64,000 nucleotides of DNA from positions 55,106 to 119,105 of the forward strand of contig JAERTE010000141.1 in the NCBI GenBank assembly GCA_016845145.1. Direction: 5' to 3'. Made by a program: the position numbers and the translations under genes. Below the pieces are notes generated by a model. The model saw only the letters and a program-made list of their open reading frames with translations, was not told the origin of the DNA and did no database searches. The stretch comes from Rhodospirillaceae bacterium. Lineage in GTDB: Bacteria; Pseudomonadota; Alphaproteobacteria; Rhodospirillales; Casp-alpha2. Positions 9,191 through 18,624 of this stretch are shown in pieces (positions within the stretch are counted from its first letter, which is position 1; every line of letters starts with the position of its first letter).

Positions 9191-9478
9191 ATGTCGCTGA
9201 CCCGTGAAGATGTCCAGAAGATCGCATTTTTGGCCCGTATCCGTATCGCTGATGACGAGCAGGACGCTCTTGCCGGCGAGCTCAACAATATCATCGGTTG
9301 GGTCGAGCAGCTCTCGGAAGTCGATACCGATGGCGTGGAGCCGATGACGTCGGTGGCCGAAATGTCTCTGGCGCAACGCGCGGACAATGTCAGTGATGGC
9401 GATGTGCCGGAAAAGGTGCTGGCCAACGCGCCTGATCGCGAGGGCGATTTCTACACCGTGCCCAAGGTTGTGGAGTAG
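9191..9478 (+). CDS. gatC: Glutamyl/aspartyl-tRNA amidotransferase subunit C
   Basis: A 95-residue GatC, the small scaffold subunit that holds GatA against GatB in the amidotransferase making Gln-tRNA(Gln) and/or Asn-tRNA(Asn) from the misacylated Glu or Asp forms. The family pattern is clear: LTREDVQKIAFLARI, then LNNIIGWVEQLSEVDTDGVEP, and the C-terminal FYTVPKVVE. It is the first gene of a gatCAB operon and is followed by gatA after 3 bp. Confidence 0.95.
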   Translation: MSLTREDVQKIAFLARIRIADDEQDALAGELNNIIGWVEQLSEVDTDGVEPMTSVAEMSLAQRADNVSDGDVPEKVLANAPDREGDFYTVPKVVE

Positions 9479-9481
9479 GCC

Positions 9482-10942
9482 ATGAGCGAACTGACAAACC
9501 TGACCATTGCCGAAGCGGCGGCCAAGCTCGATGCCGGAGAAGTGTCGGCGGTGGAACTGACCGAGGCGCATATCTCGGCGCTCGAGGGCCTGCGCGATCT
9601 TAACGCCTTTGTCACCGAGACACCTGACATCGCCCGCCAGCGCGCCCAACAATCCGACGACCGTCGCGCCAAGGGCGATGTAGCCGGACCCATGGACGGC
9701 ATCCCCATCGCGGTGAAGGATCTGTTCTGCACCGAAGGCGTGTTGACGACAGCCGCCTCGCACATTTTGGATGGCTTCCGCCCGACCTACGAATCCACCG
9801 TGTCGCAAAACCTGCGCGACGCTGGCGCGGTGATGCTGGGCAAGACCAACCTGGACGAATTTGCCATGGGGTCGGCCAATATCACATCGCACTATGGGCC
9901 GGTGAAAAATCCGTGGAAGACGGACGATGGCAAAGACCGCGTGCCCGGCGGCTCGTCCGGTGGCTCGGCCGCTATTGTGGCGGCGCGCGGCGCTTTGGGG
10001 GCGACGGGGACCGACACCGGGGGCTCGATCCGCCAACCGGGAAGCTTCTGCGGTATCGTCGGCATGAAGCCCACCTACGGGCGGTGCTCGCGCTGGGGCA
10101 CCGTGGCGTTCGCATCAAGCCTCGATCAGGCCGGGCCGATGACCCGAAGTGTCGAGGACGCGGCGATTATGCTGCAGGCCATGGCCGGACACGACCCGAA
10201 GGATTCGACTTCGGCGCCGATGGTCAATCCGCAGTTCGGCGCGGAGCTGCTTGCCGGGGTCAAGGGTATGCGGGTTGGCATTCCCAAGGAATATACGCTG
10301 GACGGCATGCCGGCCGATATCCAGGCACTGTGGGATCAGGGTCGGGCGTGGTTGGAAGATGCCGGCGCAACCTGTGTCGAGATATCATTGCCGCACACCA
10401 AGTACGCGCTGCCGTGTTACTACATCGTCGCCCCGGCGGAAGCCTCGAGCAATCTGGCGCGTTATGACGGGGTGCGTTACGGGCTGCGGGTCGATGGCGA
10501 CAGTCTGGATGAAATGTACGAGAACACCCGTGGTGAGGGTTTTGGCGCCGAAGTGCGCCGCCGCGTGATGATCGGTACCTATGTGCTGTCGGCGGGCTAC
10601 TACGATGCCTATTACGTCAAGGCGCAGAAGGTGCGAACGCTGATCGCCCAGGATTTCAAAAACGCCTACGAAGATGTGGATGTGATCCTGACACCGACCG
10701 CACCCAGCGCGGCCTTTGCCATCGGCGAGAAGATGGATGACCCCATTGCCATGTACCTCAACGACGTGTTCACCGTGCCGGCCTCCATGGCCGGGTTGCC
10801 GGCGATCAGCGTGCCGGCGGGCTTGGATGGTTCCGGCCTGCCGTTGGGGCTGCACTTGATCGGCCGCGCGTTCGACGAAGTGACGTTGTTCCGGGCCGCC
10901 CATGCGCTAGAAGAGATGGCGGGATTTGAGGTGAAGCCATGA
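9482..10942 (+). CDS. gatA: Glutamyl/aspartyl-tRNA amidotransferase subunit A (glutaminase)
   Basis: A 486-residue amidase-signature enzyme that releases ammonia from glutamine for the GatB active site. The Ser-cisSer-Lys triad regions are present: [12 protein letters not shown] (catalytic Lys), [18 protein letters not shown] and [17 protein letters not shown] (the two serines). The length is typical. It sits between gatC and gatB, and its TGA overlaps the gatB ATG by four bases, indicating translational coupling. Confidence 0.96.
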   Translation: MSELTNLTIAEAAAKLDAGEVSAVELTEAHISALEGLRDLNAFVTETPDIARQRAQQSDDRRAKGDVAGPMDGIPIAVKDLFCTEGVLTTAASHILDGFRPTYESTVSQNLRDAGAVMLGKTNLDEFAMGSANITSHYGPVKNPWKTDDGKDRVPGGSSGGSAAIVAARGALGATGTDTGGSIRQPGSFCGIVGMKPTYGRCSRWGTVAFASSLDQAGPMTRSVEDAAIMLQAMAGHDPKDSTSAPMVNPQFGAELLAGVKGMRVGIPKEYTLDGMPADIQALWDQGRAWLEDAGATCVEISLPHTKYALPCYYIVAPAEASSNLARYDGVRYGLRVDGDSLDEMYENTRGEGFGAEVRRRVMIGTYVLSAGYYDAYYVKAQKVRTLIAQDFKNAYEDVDVILTPTAPSAAFAIGEKMDDPIAMYLNDVFTVPASMAGLPAISVPAGLDGSGLPLGLHLIGRAFDEVTLFRAAHALEEMAGFEVKP

Positions 10943-12417
10943 GTTACATCCTGCAAGGTGACACCGGTGATTGGGAGGTCGTGGTTGGGCTGGAAGTCCA
11001 TGCCCAGGTGATTTCCGAAGCCAAACTGTTCTCCGGCTCAAGCACCGAGTTCGGCGCCGAGCCCAATCACCAGGTCTCGCTGGTCGATGCGGCCATGCCC
11101 GGCATGCTGCCGGTGATCAACGAGCACTGCGTCGAGCAGGCGGTGAAGACCGGGTTGGGGCTGAAGGCAAAAATCAATCTGCATTCGGTGTTCGAGCGCA
11201 AAAACTACTTCTACGCCGATCTGCCGCAGGGTTATCAGATCAGCCAGTTCCTCTATCCCATCGTCGGTGAGGGCAAGGTGGTGCTCGACCTGGAAGGCGG
11301 CAAGACCGCCGAGATCGGCATCGAGCGCTTGCACATGGAACAAGACGCCGGCAAATCCATGCACGACCAGGACCCGAGACGGACATTCATTGATCTCAAC
11401 CGCTCAGGCGTCTGTCTGATGGAGATCGTCTCCAAGCCCGACATCCGTTCGCCCGAAGAGGCCGGTGCGTACGTACGGAAAATACGCACGATTTTGCGTT
11501 ACCTGGGGACCTGCGACGGCAATATGGAGCAGGGCTCCATGCGTGCCGACGTGAACGTTTCCGTGCGCCACCCGGGCGAGGAAATGCGGACCCGCGCCGA
11601 GGTGAAAAACGTCAATTCGGTACGCTTTATCATGCAGGTGATCGAGGTCGAGGCTGCGCGCCAGGTTGATGTGTGGGAATCCGGTGGCGAAGTGGTGCAG
11701 GAAACGCGCCTGTTCGACCCCAATCGCGGCGAGACCCGCTCCATGCGCGCCAAGGAGTTCGCGCACGATTACCGCTATTTCCCCGACCCCGACCTGTTGC
11801 CGTTGGATTTGGCGCCTGAATATGTGGACACCATCGCCGCCACTTTGCCGGAGCTGCCTGACGAAAAGAAGGAACGTTTTATCTCTGAGTTTGGGTTGGG
11901 CCCTTATGATGCAGGCGTGCTTGTGAGCGAAAAGCGAAACGCCGAATATTTCGAGCGCGTCATGCAAGGCGGACCTGAAGGGAAGAAAGGCCAACGCGAC
12001 GCCAAGGCCGCCGTCAATTGGGTCACCACCAACTTGTTCGGTGCGCTGAACGCGGCGGGTAGAGATATCGCAGACAGCCCCATCTCCGCCGACCAATTGG
12101 GCGAGTTGCTGGATTTGATGGCCGACGACACGATTTCCGGGCGCATCGCGAAGGATGTCTTCGACGTGATGTTCGAGACAGGCCGCGACGCCGGCGACAT
12201 CGTCGAGGAAAAGGGCCTGAAACAAATCACCGACACCGATGCCATCGAGGCCGCCGTAGACGAGGCAATAGCCGGCAATCCCGAACAGGCTGACGAAGTG
12301 CGCAGCGGCAACGCTAAAGCCATCGGTTGGTTCGTCGGTCAGGTGATGAAATCGACGGGAGGCAAGGCCAATCCGCAAATGGTCAATCAGTTGCTGCGGC
12401 AGAAGTTAATGGGGTAG
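10939..12417 (+). CDS. gatB: Glutamyl/aspartyl-tRNA amidotransferase subunit B
   Basis: A 492-residue GatB, which activates the misacylated tRNA by phosphorylation and completes transamidation using ammonia channelled from GatA. Family hallmarks include [10 protein letters not shown] near the N-terminus, [40 protein letters not shown], and the YqeY-like C-terminal helical tail with [13 protein letters not shown]. It is the last gene of gatCAB; the start ATGA overlaps the gatA stop. Confidence 0.96.
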   Translation: MSYILQGDTGDWEVVVGLEVHAQVISEAKLFSGSSTEFGAEPNHQVSLVDAAMPGMLPVINEHCVEQAVKTGLGLKAKINLHSVFERKNYFYADLPQGYQISQFLYPIVGEGKVVLDLEGGKTAEIGIERLHMEQDAGKSMHDQDPRRTFIDLNRSGVCLMEIVSKPDIRSPEEAGAYVRKIRTILRYLGTCDGNMEQGSMRADVNVSVRHPGEEMRTRAEVKNVNSVRFIMQVIEVEAARQVDVWESGGEVVQETRLFDPNRGETRSMRAKEFAHDYRYFPDPDLLPLDLAPEYVDTIAATLPELPDEKKERFISEFGLGPYDAGVLVSEKRNAEYFERVMQGGPEGKKGQRDAKAAVNWVTTNLFGALNAAGRDIADSPISADQLGELLDLMADDTISGRIAKDVFDVMFETGRDAGDIVEEKGLKQITDTDAIEAAVDEAIAGNPEQADEVRSGNAKAIGWFVGQVMKSTGGKANPQMVNQLLRQKLMG

Positions 12418-12452
12418 GGGGAACTATCCACCAGTTCTAAGGAGTACGGATC

Positions 12453-12839
12453 ATGAGTTATCATTTCACCACCACACTGAGCGGCGACTTCGATGCGGCC
12501 ATAGAGAAAGTGACGGCGGCGCTGCAGGAAAAAGGTTTCGGCGTGATGACCACCATCAATGTGCAAGGCGCGTTGAAGGAGAAAATCGGCGCCGATATCA
12601 ATCCTTACTTCATTCTTGGCGCCTGTAATCCTCACTTTGCCTACAAGGCGCTACAGCAGGAGAATAAGATCGGTACCATGCTGCCGTGCAATGTTTTGGT
12701 CCAGCAACTTGATAACGGTGATATCGAGGTGTCGGCCGTCGACCCGTTGGCGTCCATGCAGGCCATCGAAAACCCGGGCCTCGGCGATATCGCAAACGAG
12801 GTTCAAGCGTTGCTCAAGGATATGATCGACAGCCTCTAA
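12453..12839 (+). CDS. DUF302 domain protein
   Basis: A 128-residue DUF302 protein: YHFTTTLSGDFDAAIEKVTAAL, then GFGVMTTINVQGALKEKIG and ILGACNPHFAYKAL. DUF302 proteins are small alpha/beta proteins of unclear function, sometimes beside redox or stress genes. AAGGAG lies about 8 bases before the ATG. The gene follows gatB by 35 bp and may be read from the same transcript, though a functional link is not implied. Confidence 0.85.
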   Translation: MSYHFTTTLSGDFDAAIEKVTAALQEKGFGVMTTINVQGALKEKIGADINPYFILGACNPHFAYKALQQENKIGTMLPCNVLVQQLDNGDIEVSAVDPLASMQAIENPGLGDIANEVQALLKDMIDSL

Positions 12840-12927
12840 GATTGTCCCGGAAAATCTTGTAACATTGTTCAGTTATGCCTATTGTATGTAAGTCAGCCAA
12901 AAGACATATGGTTGCCTTGGGTAGGAC

Positions 12928-14220
12928 ATGGACAAAGACCGAAACTTTGATCACCCGGAAATCAGCGCCGAGCGCGTTGAAGACTGGCAGTCGACGATTG
13001 ATCTGTTAGCTGAGGTCGCCGACGTACCGGCGGCGCTGGTGATGCGTGTGCATCCGAAAGAGATCGAAGTTCTTGTCTCCAGTCACACGGACGGCAATCC
13101 CTACAGTCCGGGCGATTCCGAAGGTCTGCGCGGTGAACTCTATTGCGAAACCGTGATCGCCGATCAAGCGCTCTTGCATGTGCCGAACGCTCTCAAAGAC
13201 CCGGTTTGGGACCACAACCCGGATATCAAACTGAATATGATCTCGTACCTCGGGTTGCCGTTGACTTGGCCCGATGGCGAGCCCTTTGGCACGATCTGTG
13301 TACTCGATTCGAAAGAGCGGGATTTTTCGGGGATGACAGAAGCCGTGATGTCGAAATTCGCCTCGTTGATCAATTCCGAGCTCGGCTTGGAGCAACAGCT
13401 CGAAACGATCCGGTTGAGCAATGAAAACCTGGAGCAGCAGGTCGAGGTGCGCACGGCGGAACTGCGCAAGCAGATCGATCGTCTGCGTCGCTTGGAAGCT
13501 TTGGCGGCGGAAGCCAATCACACGAAATCGCAATTTCTGGCTAATGTCAGCCATGAGCTGCGCACGCCCTTGAATGCCATTCTCGGCTTTTCCGAGATGA
13601 TCAAGATGCAGCTTTACGGCGCTATCGGGTCAGACCGATACCGCCAATGCGCGGTCGACATTCATGATGCCTCTTCGTATCTGTTGACGCTGATCAACGA
13701 TCTGTTGGATGTCTCGCGCATCGAAATGGGGGCGCTGCAACTGGAAGAAGAGCCGTTCGATATCAACGATATCCTAAGCCAATCGTGGCGGTTGTTGGAG
13801 CGCATGGCCTATGAGCGTGATATCCGCGTTTCCTGGAATGCATGCGCGGATGCGCCGGATGTTATCGGTGACGACAGGCGTATCCGTCAGGTGTTCTTGA
13901 ACATTCTATCTAATGCCCTGAAGTTCACGCCGCCCGGTGGTGAAGTGCATGTTCGGAGTTATATGGGGTCCGGAGAGTTGGCCATAGAGATCACGGACAC
14001 AGGTAGCGGTATCTCGGACATAGACATACCGACTGTGTTGAAACCGTTTGGCCAACTCGGTGATGTTATGACCCGTGACCACGAAGGTGCTGGTCTCGGC
14101 TTGCCGCTGGCGAAAGCGTTTATGGAGATGCACGGCGGTGCCCTCATGTTCGCTAACATGCCGCAAGGCGGCACACGGGTGACCATGACAATCCCAGCGA
14201 AACGGCTCGTGGCTGCCTGA
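12928..14220 (+). CDS. Cytoplasmic GAF-domain sensor histidine kinase
   Basis: A 430-residue soluble kinase without membrane segments. Domains in order: GAF at about residues 15-155 (CETVIADQALLHVPNALKD, YLGLPLTWPDGEPFGTICVLD), a coiled-coil linker at about 155-200, a HisKA domain with phosphoacceptor SHELRTPLNAILGFSEM near residue 208, and HATPase_c with the N box NILSNALKFT and G boxes ITDTGSGI and GAGLGLPLAKAF. No response regulator lies next to it. It precedes the universal stress protein/ATPase operon by about 100 bp, but the FNR-like box between them suggests separate transcription. The signal sensed is unknown. Confidence 0.88.
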   Translation: MDKDRNFDHPEISAERVEDWQSTIDLLAEVADVPAALVMRVHPKEIEVLVSSHTDGNPYSPGDSEGLRGELYCETVIADQALLHVPNALKDPVWDHNPDIKLNMISYLGLPLTWPDGEPFGTICVLDSKERDFSGMTEAVMSKFASLINSELGLEQQLETIRLSNENLEQQVEVRTAELRKQIDRLRRLEALAAEANHTKSQFLANVSHELRTPLNAILGFSEMIKMQLYGAIGSDRYRQCAVDIHDASSYLLTLINDLLDVSRIEMGALQLEEEPFDINDILSQSWRLLERMAYERDIRVSWNACADAPDVIGDDRRIRQVFLNILSNALKFTPPGGEVHVRSYMGSGELAIEITDTGSGISDIDIPTVLKPFGQLGDVMTRDHEGAGLGLPLAKAFMEMHGGALMFANMPQGGTRVTMTIPAKRLVAA

Positions 14221-14247
14221 CAAGAGTCGCCAGCATCCACCTTAAAT

Positions 14248-14261
14248 TTGAGCCATATCAA
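14248..14261 (+). promoter_or_regulatory. FNR/FixK-like box upstream of the stress protein/ATPase operon
   Basis: TTGAGCCATATCAA matches the FNR/FixK/Anr consensus TTGAT-N4-ATCAA at nine of ten fixed positions. It lies 62 bp before the ATG at 14323, a distance that allows class II-type activation. Universal stress proteins are common members of anaerobic FNR-family regulons, which fits. It is a motif match only. Confidence 0.55.
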
Positions 14262-14322
14262 AGCGAATTCTGAATTCTGATGGATAATCGGAGGTAGTCA
14301 TCCCGCTATAGGGAGATCTCCC

Positions 14323-15177
14323 ATGTCGGTTTGTCTAGCCTATGATGGCACCATCAATGGTGACTGGGTTGCGCGCTACGCCGTCAGGTTGGCGGTGGGC
14401 CACCCTGACCGGCAGCTCCGTATCCTGCACGTGGAAACGGCGGAGTTTGTCACTGCCGAGCTCTCGGAAAAACTCGACAACATCAAGCTGGTGGCGGCGA
14501 AAGCCGGCGTGGCCGCCGAGGTCGAGATTTGTTCCATGCGCCGGGGCGTCGCCGGCGGTTTGCTGGAACATTTAGGCACGACACCGGATGCGCTTTTGGT
14601 TTGCGGTGCGCGGGCACGCGGTGGTCGGCGAGGATTCATGGGGGGGACGGTGGCGTCTGAGCTGCTGCGTGATCCGTCTTTCGATGTGATCGCCTTTAGG
14701 GTCGTACAGCCCGGCAGCCTCGGCGTGGTGCGGCATCTGTTAATGCCCATGGCCGGGCACAAGCTGTCGCGCTCGGCAGCGGTTGAGCTGTTGCGGGTTC
14801 TTTCCCACGATCTCCGCCAGGTGCGGTTGCTGCATGTGGTTGAGAAACCTCTGCGCCAGCTCCGGCACATGCGGGCCGATCAAGCCGGCGCGCTGCGCCG
14901 TTCCGCCGACCGCGTTTTGCAACGCGTCGCGCGCTTTATTCGCGAAGAGGCCGAAAGCGGTGAGCTTCCCATCGAAGCGGCGATCCGCATCTCCGACGAT
15001 TGGGCGCGGGAAACGTTGATCGACGCGGCCCAGCAGCAAAGCGACCTCATCTGTCTGGAAGCGTCACGCCATAGCCTGGAAAAGGGTTTCCGTTATGGCG
15101 ATCCGTTTGAGACCGTGTTGCGGGAGGCACCTTGCGATGTAGCGCTCTACCGCGGAGGCGCCCACCATGAGCGGTAG
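14323..15177 (+). CDS. Tandem universal stress protein
   Basis: A 284-residue protein made of two UspA-like halves. The first begins VCLAYDGTINGDWVARYAVRLA and ends with a GARARGGRRGFMGGTVASELLR segment, which resembles the ATP-binding G-2x-G-9x-G(S/T) pattern. The second begins near residue 130 (HLLMPMAGHKLSRSAAVELLRVL) and has a degenerate end (EASRHSLEKGFRYGDPFETVLREAPCDVALY). Tandem Usp proteins are typical of low-oxygen or stress regulons. Its 3' end overlaps the P-type ATPase gene by 11 bases, so the two are almost certainly co-transcribed and perhaps act together in ion homeostasis. Confidence 0.85.
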   Translation: MSVCLAYDGTINGDWVARYAVRLAVGHPDRQLRILHVETAEFVTAELSEKLDNIKLVAAKAGVAAEVEICSMRRGVAGGLLEHLGTTPDALLVCGARARGGRRGFMGGTVASELLRDPSFDVIAFRVVQPGSLGVVRHLLMPMAGHKLSRSAAVELLRVLSHDLRQVRLLHVVEKPLRQLRHMRADQAGALRRSADRVLQRVARFIREEAESGELPIEAAIRISDDWARETLIDAAQQQSDLICLEASRHSLEKGFRYGDPFETVLREAPCDVALYRGGAHHER

Positions 15178-17785
15178 AATTCAGAACATCGCCAAGGCCG
15201 ACGTCTTCACCTACCTGAGCAGCCGCGCCGGCGGCCTCAGGGCCGCCGAGGTCGAGGCGCGGCTCAAGGAATTGGGCCGCAATACACTGGAGGCGCCAAG
15301 AGGGCTGTGGTGGTTGAAAAGTCTTGGACGGCAGTTCACCAATTTTTTCACAATCTTGCTGAACATCTCCGCCGGCATTTGTTTCGTGGCGCATTTCATC
15401 CAGCCCGGCGAATCCATGGACATCTTGGGTTGGGCCTTGCTGGGGGTCTCGATCCTCAATGCGCTGTTCAGTTTCGTGCAGGAGTTCCGCGCCGAGCGCG
15501 CCATGGAGGAGCTGAAAAAATTTCTGCCACAGAGCGTCATGGCGGTGCGCGACGGCGATGAAGGCGAAGTGCCCGCCGATCAATTGGTGCCCGGTGATGT
15601 CATCGTGCTGCGAGAAGGAGACCGGGTGCCGGCCGACGTGCGCTTGGTGGAATGCCGCGACCTGGTCGTCAACAATGCGCCGCTGACGGGTGAATCGGTT
15701 CCGCTCTCTCTCACTGCCGAGGCCGTCGACAGGCCGTTGACCGAAAGCGACAATCTGGCATTTGCCGGCTGTGCGATCTTGCGCGGCTCGGGCAGGGGTG
15801 TGGTATTTGCCACGGGGTTCCGCTCGCAGTTCGGCCGCATCGCCATGCTGTCGCGCGATATTAAGCGCGCCGTCTCGCCGCTGGAACGCGAAACCGCGCA
15901 TATGGTTCGGGTGCTGACCATCATCGCCGTCGCCATGGGGCTGACGTTTTTCGCCTACGGCGTGGCTACCGAACGATCGCTCTGGGTAAATCTGGTGTTC
16001 ATGATGGGCATAATCGTCGCCAACGTGCCGGAAGGCCTGCTGCCGACATTTACGCTTTCGCTGGCCATGGGCAGCCTGCGCATGGCTCGGCGCAACGTGT
16101 TGGTGAAAAGTCTGAATGCTGTGGAAGCCCTGGGCGCGGTGCACGTTATATGTACCGACAAGACCGGCACGCTCACCATGAACCGCCTGTCGGTGACCCG
16201 TATCGAGCCGGCCTGCGACGGCGGCCCGGATGTTTTGGAAACCGCCCTGGCGGCTTGCGATCTGGATGCGGTGGACGACGGCTGGAGTGGTGATCCATTG
16301 GACGAGGCCATTGCCATCTCATATCAGGCGCGCGGCGATGATGCCCATGCGGTCATCGGCGCGCAATCGGTGCGGTTTCCGTTCGATGTCGAGAAACGCC
16401 GCGAAGCGGCAGTGTGTGATTTGCCCGGTGGAGCGGTCTTCGCGGTCAAGGGCGCCTGGGAATCGATCCGGCCTTTACTGACCGCTGATGAGGCTTTGTT
16501 GCGGGCATCGGATGCCAGGGTCGATACACTCGCCGCAGAGGGATACCGGGTTATAGCGGTGGCACGGCGGCAGTTGACGGCGGGCGAGGTTGTGCAGAAC
16601 CAGGCGGTAGCGGAACACGATCTTGAGCTGGCGGGATTTTTGGGACTGGAGGACCCGCTCCGGCCCGAGGTGGCTGGGGCCGTCGAGCAATGCCACACCG
16701 CCGGTATCGGCACCATCATGATCACCGGCGACCACCCGATAACCGCCGAGGCCATTGCGCGACAGGCCGGCATGATCGGCGCCGATATCGAACACGGCGC
16801 CGCAACGCTTACCGGCACGGAACTGAGCGAGTATAGCGAGGCGCAATTGGTCGAGTGCCTGCGTTCGGGTGTCAGGGTATTCGCTCGCGCCACGCCCGAA
16901 CAGAAAATGAAGATCGTCAATGCGTTGCACCAGATGGACCGCGTGGTTGCCGTGACCGGAGACGGGGTCAACGATGCGCCGGCGCTGAAAGCCGCCGATG
17001 TGGGCATCGCCATGGGGCGCGACGGTACCGACGTGGCGCGTGAGGCGGCGCAGGTGGTGCTGTTGGATGATAACTTCGCCTCGATTGTCGCCGGCATTGA
17101 GGAAGGGCGCACGATTTTCGCCAATATCCGCAAATTCACCAACTACGTGCTGGTTTCCAATGGACCCGAGATTTTGCCGTATCTGCTGTTCATGCTGTTT
17201 CCGGTGCCGTTGGCGCTGACGGTGATTCAAATTCTGACCATCGATCTGGGCACCGATATCATTCCCTCCATGGCGCTGGGACAGGAAAAGCCAGACGCTC
17301 AAACCATGAAAGAAAAGCCGCGCAGCCGAAATCAGGGTCTGCTGACGCTGCCATTGATTGCGCATAGTTACGGTTTCCTAGGCCTGATCGAAGCGGCCTT
17401 CTCGTTGTCGCTGTTCTTCTGGGTGCTGGATGCCGGTGGGTGGCAATGGGGGGTGGAGTTGGCCTCGAACGACACGCTCTATCGTTCAGCCACGGGCATT
17501 GCCTTGTCATCGATCCTGTTGATGCAGATCGGAAACCTGTTCGGCCGGCGGTCGCGTTTGGGCCTCGGCATCGATCGCCGCGCATTCGCCAATCCACTGA
17601 TCATTTTCGGAATTCTGTTCGAGGCGGTGTTCTCTTGGGCTATCCTGTACGTGCCGGCGGTGAACACGGTGCTGGGGACGGCACCGGTCGATATTCAAAT
17701 CTACATGGTGGCTTGGCTTGGCGTACCACTGATATTCGGATTGGATTATCTACGCAAACTGGTGTTCCGCCGCTTCGTGAATTGA
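15167..17785 (+). CDS. P2C-like cation-transporting P-type ATPase (Na,K-ATPase-like)
   Basis: An 872-residue P2-type ATPase. Domains: N-terminal cation-ATPase domain, M1-M2, actuator domain with LTGESVPL, M3-M4 with VANVPEGLLPTFT (N286-L292), phosphorylation site CTDKTGTLT (D331), hinge TGDGVNDAPALK, then M5-M10. The M4 motif VANVPEGLL, the M5 segment SNGPE (S664, N665, E668) and the M6 segment IDLGTD (D693, D697) match the ion-binding residues of animal Na,K/H,K-ATPases rather than the SERCA forms, which usually read AAIPEGLP. No beta subunit is visible. Na+ or H+/K+ transport is inferred. It is co-operonic with the universal stress protein and sits behind an FNR-like box. Confidence 0.9.
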   Translation: MSGRIQNIAKADVFTYLSSRAGGLRAAEVEARLKELGRNTLEAPRGLWWLKSLGRQFTNFFTILLNISAGICFVAHFIQPGESMDILGWALLGVSILNALFSFVQEFRAERAMEELKKFLPQSVMAVRDGDEGEVPADQLVPGDVIVLREGDRVPADVRLVECRDLVVNNAPLTGESVPLSLTAEAVDRPLTESDNLAFAGCAILRGSGRGVVFATGFRSQFGRIAMLSRDIKRAVSPLERETAHMVRVLTIIAVAMGLTFFAYGVATERSLWVNLVFMMGIIVANVPEGLLPTFTLSLAMGSLRMARRNVLVKSLNAVEALGAVHVICTDKTGTLTMNRLSVTRIEPACDGGPDVLETALAACDLDAVDDGWSGDPLDEAIAISYQARGDDAHAVIGAQSVRFPFDVEKRREAAVCDLPGGAVFAVKGAWESIRPLLTADEALLRASDARVDTLAAEGYRVIAVARRQLTAGEVVQNQAVAEHDLELAGFLGLEDPLRPEVAGAVEQCHTAGIGTIMITGDHPITAEAIARQAGMIGADIEHGAATLTGTELSEYSEAQLVECLRSGVRVFARATPEQKMKIVNALHQMDRVVAVTGDGVNDAPALKAADVGIAMGRDGTDVAREAAQVVLLDDNFASIVAGIEEGRTIFANIRKFTNYVLVSNGPEILPYLLFMLFPVPLALTVIQILTIDLGTDIIPSMALGQEKPDAQTMKEKPRSRNQGLLTLPLIAHSYGFLGLIEAAFSLSLFFWVLDAGGWQWGVELASNDTLYRSATGIALSSILLMQIGNLFGRRSRLGLGIDRRAFANPLIIFGILFEAVFSWAILYVPAVNTVLGTAPVDIQIYMVAWLGVPLIFGLDYLRKLVFRRFVN

Positions 17786-17804
17786 TGCGCGAAAGGCTGG
17801 GACC

Positions 17805-18188
17805 ATGCTACAAGTTGTCGGCGAAACCGATAGTGAATCCGACGTCGAAAACGCGACCGACGATGGCATCTACTGCGCGACCTGCGGTTACATGGTGACG
17901 CGAGCCCGTTGGCGCCTGAGCATGAATGGCCACGAGCATGTTCTCTTTAATCCGGCCGGTCAGGTTTTTCGGGTTTTATGTTATCGCGAGGCCACGGGCG
18001 CCGTCGACCGCGGCGTACCGACGGACGAGTTTTCGTGGTTCAAGGGGTATCTTTGGAATTTCGCACTTTGCCGGCGTTGCGGCAACCACCTGGGATGGCG
18101 CTTTACAGGCGATAGCGAGCCTGCACTGTTCTTCGGATTGATTAAAGGCAAGTTGACGTTTCGGTCGGGGGCGAACCCCGAAGACTAA
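17805..18188 (+). CDS. Single-domain CULT protein (bacterial cereblon-like)
   Basis: A 127-residue protein that looks like the CULT domain, the thalidomide-binding fold of eukaryotic cereblon. It has two zinc-binding CxxC pairs (C24/C27 and C89/C92) and the three tryptophans of the aromatic cage (W78 in EFSWFKGY, W84 in YLWNF, W98 in HLGWRF), with F100 where cereblon has an aromatic residue. A Magnetospirillum gryphiswaldense homologue of about this length is an established structural model for this domain. The natural ligand in bacteria is unknown. It lies 19 bp after the ATPase gene and may share its transcript. Confidence 0.85.
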   Translation: MLQVVGETDSESDVENATDDGIYCATCGYMVTRARWRLSMNGHEHVLFNPAGQVFRVLCYREATGAVDRGVPTDEFSWFKGYLWNFALCRRCGNHLGWRFTGDSEPALFFGLIKGKLTFRSGANPED

Positions 18189-18349
18189 ACTTCGTCGTCC
18201 GACGCCTGTTCCAGCAGACTTTCGTCGCTGTCTTCGGCTTTTTTCATTTCAGCCTTTTGCTCCTTGGCCTCACGGCGCGCGGCTTTCTTCGCCGCTTTTT
18301 GTCGATCACGCTCCATGCGTTCGAATTTGTAGTTGGGCTTGCGGGGCAT
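18185..18349 (-). CDS. Small Lys/Ala-rich basic protein
   Basis: A 54-residue reading frame starting MPRKPNYKFERMERDRQKAA, continuing as a highly charged, probably helical Lys/Ala/Glu segment, and ending in an acidic tail (LLEQASDDEV). Proteins beginning MPRKPNYKFERMERDR recur in alphaproteobacteria; no function is known to me. A weak AGAAAGAG lies before the ATG. The gene is downstream of cspA, on the same strand but beyond the cspA terminator, and overlaps the end of the convergent CULT gene by 4 bases. Confidence 0.65.
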   Translation of the reverse strand: MPRKPNYKFERMERDRQKAAKKAARREAKEQKAEMKKAEDSDESLLEQASDDEV

Positions 18350-18378
18350 ATTGGCTCTTTCTTGGGCAAACGAAAAAC

Positions 18379-18401
18379 GCCCCCGGTGTGACCCGGGGGC
18401 G
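18379..18401 (-). terminator. Rho-independent terminator of the cold-shock gene
   Basis: On the minus strand a GC-rich stem (CGCCCCCGG pairing with CCGGGGGCG) closes a short loop and is followed by a T run (the plus strand reads CGAAAAACG at 18371-18379). It lies 14 bp after the cspA stop codon. Confidence 0.85.
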
Positions 18402-18414
18402 CCAATCTGTATGG

Positions 18415-18624
18415 TTAGTCGACGACGGAAATGTTTTCCGCGGAAGACTTGCCGTTGCGGCCGGTTTCCAGATCGAAGGAAACCTTTTGACCTTCGTTCA
18501 GCGTGCTCAGGCCGGCGCGCTCAACGGCGGAAATGTGAACGAAAGCGTCTTTCGAGCCATCTTCCGGTTCGATGAAGCCATAACCCTTGGTGGGGTTGAA
18601 CCATTTAACAGTACCAGTAGCCAT
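18415..18624 (-). CDS. cspA: Cold-shock protein, CspA family
   Basis: A 69-residue single cold-shock domain with both RNA-binding motifs, KGYGFIEP (RNP1) and [10 protein letters not shown] (RNP2). Such proteins act as RNA chaperones that melt secondary structure. GAGGAAC precedes the ATG. About 300 bp of non-coding sequence lies upstream, enough for the long 5' leader that usually controls these genes. A clear terminator follows, so it is probably a single-gene transcript. The symbol denotes the family; orthology to E. coli CspA itself is not implied. Confidence 0.93.
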   Translation of the reverse strand: MATGTVKWFNPTKGYGFIEPEDGSKDAFVHISAVERAGLSTLNEGQKVSFDLETGRNGKSSAENISVVD

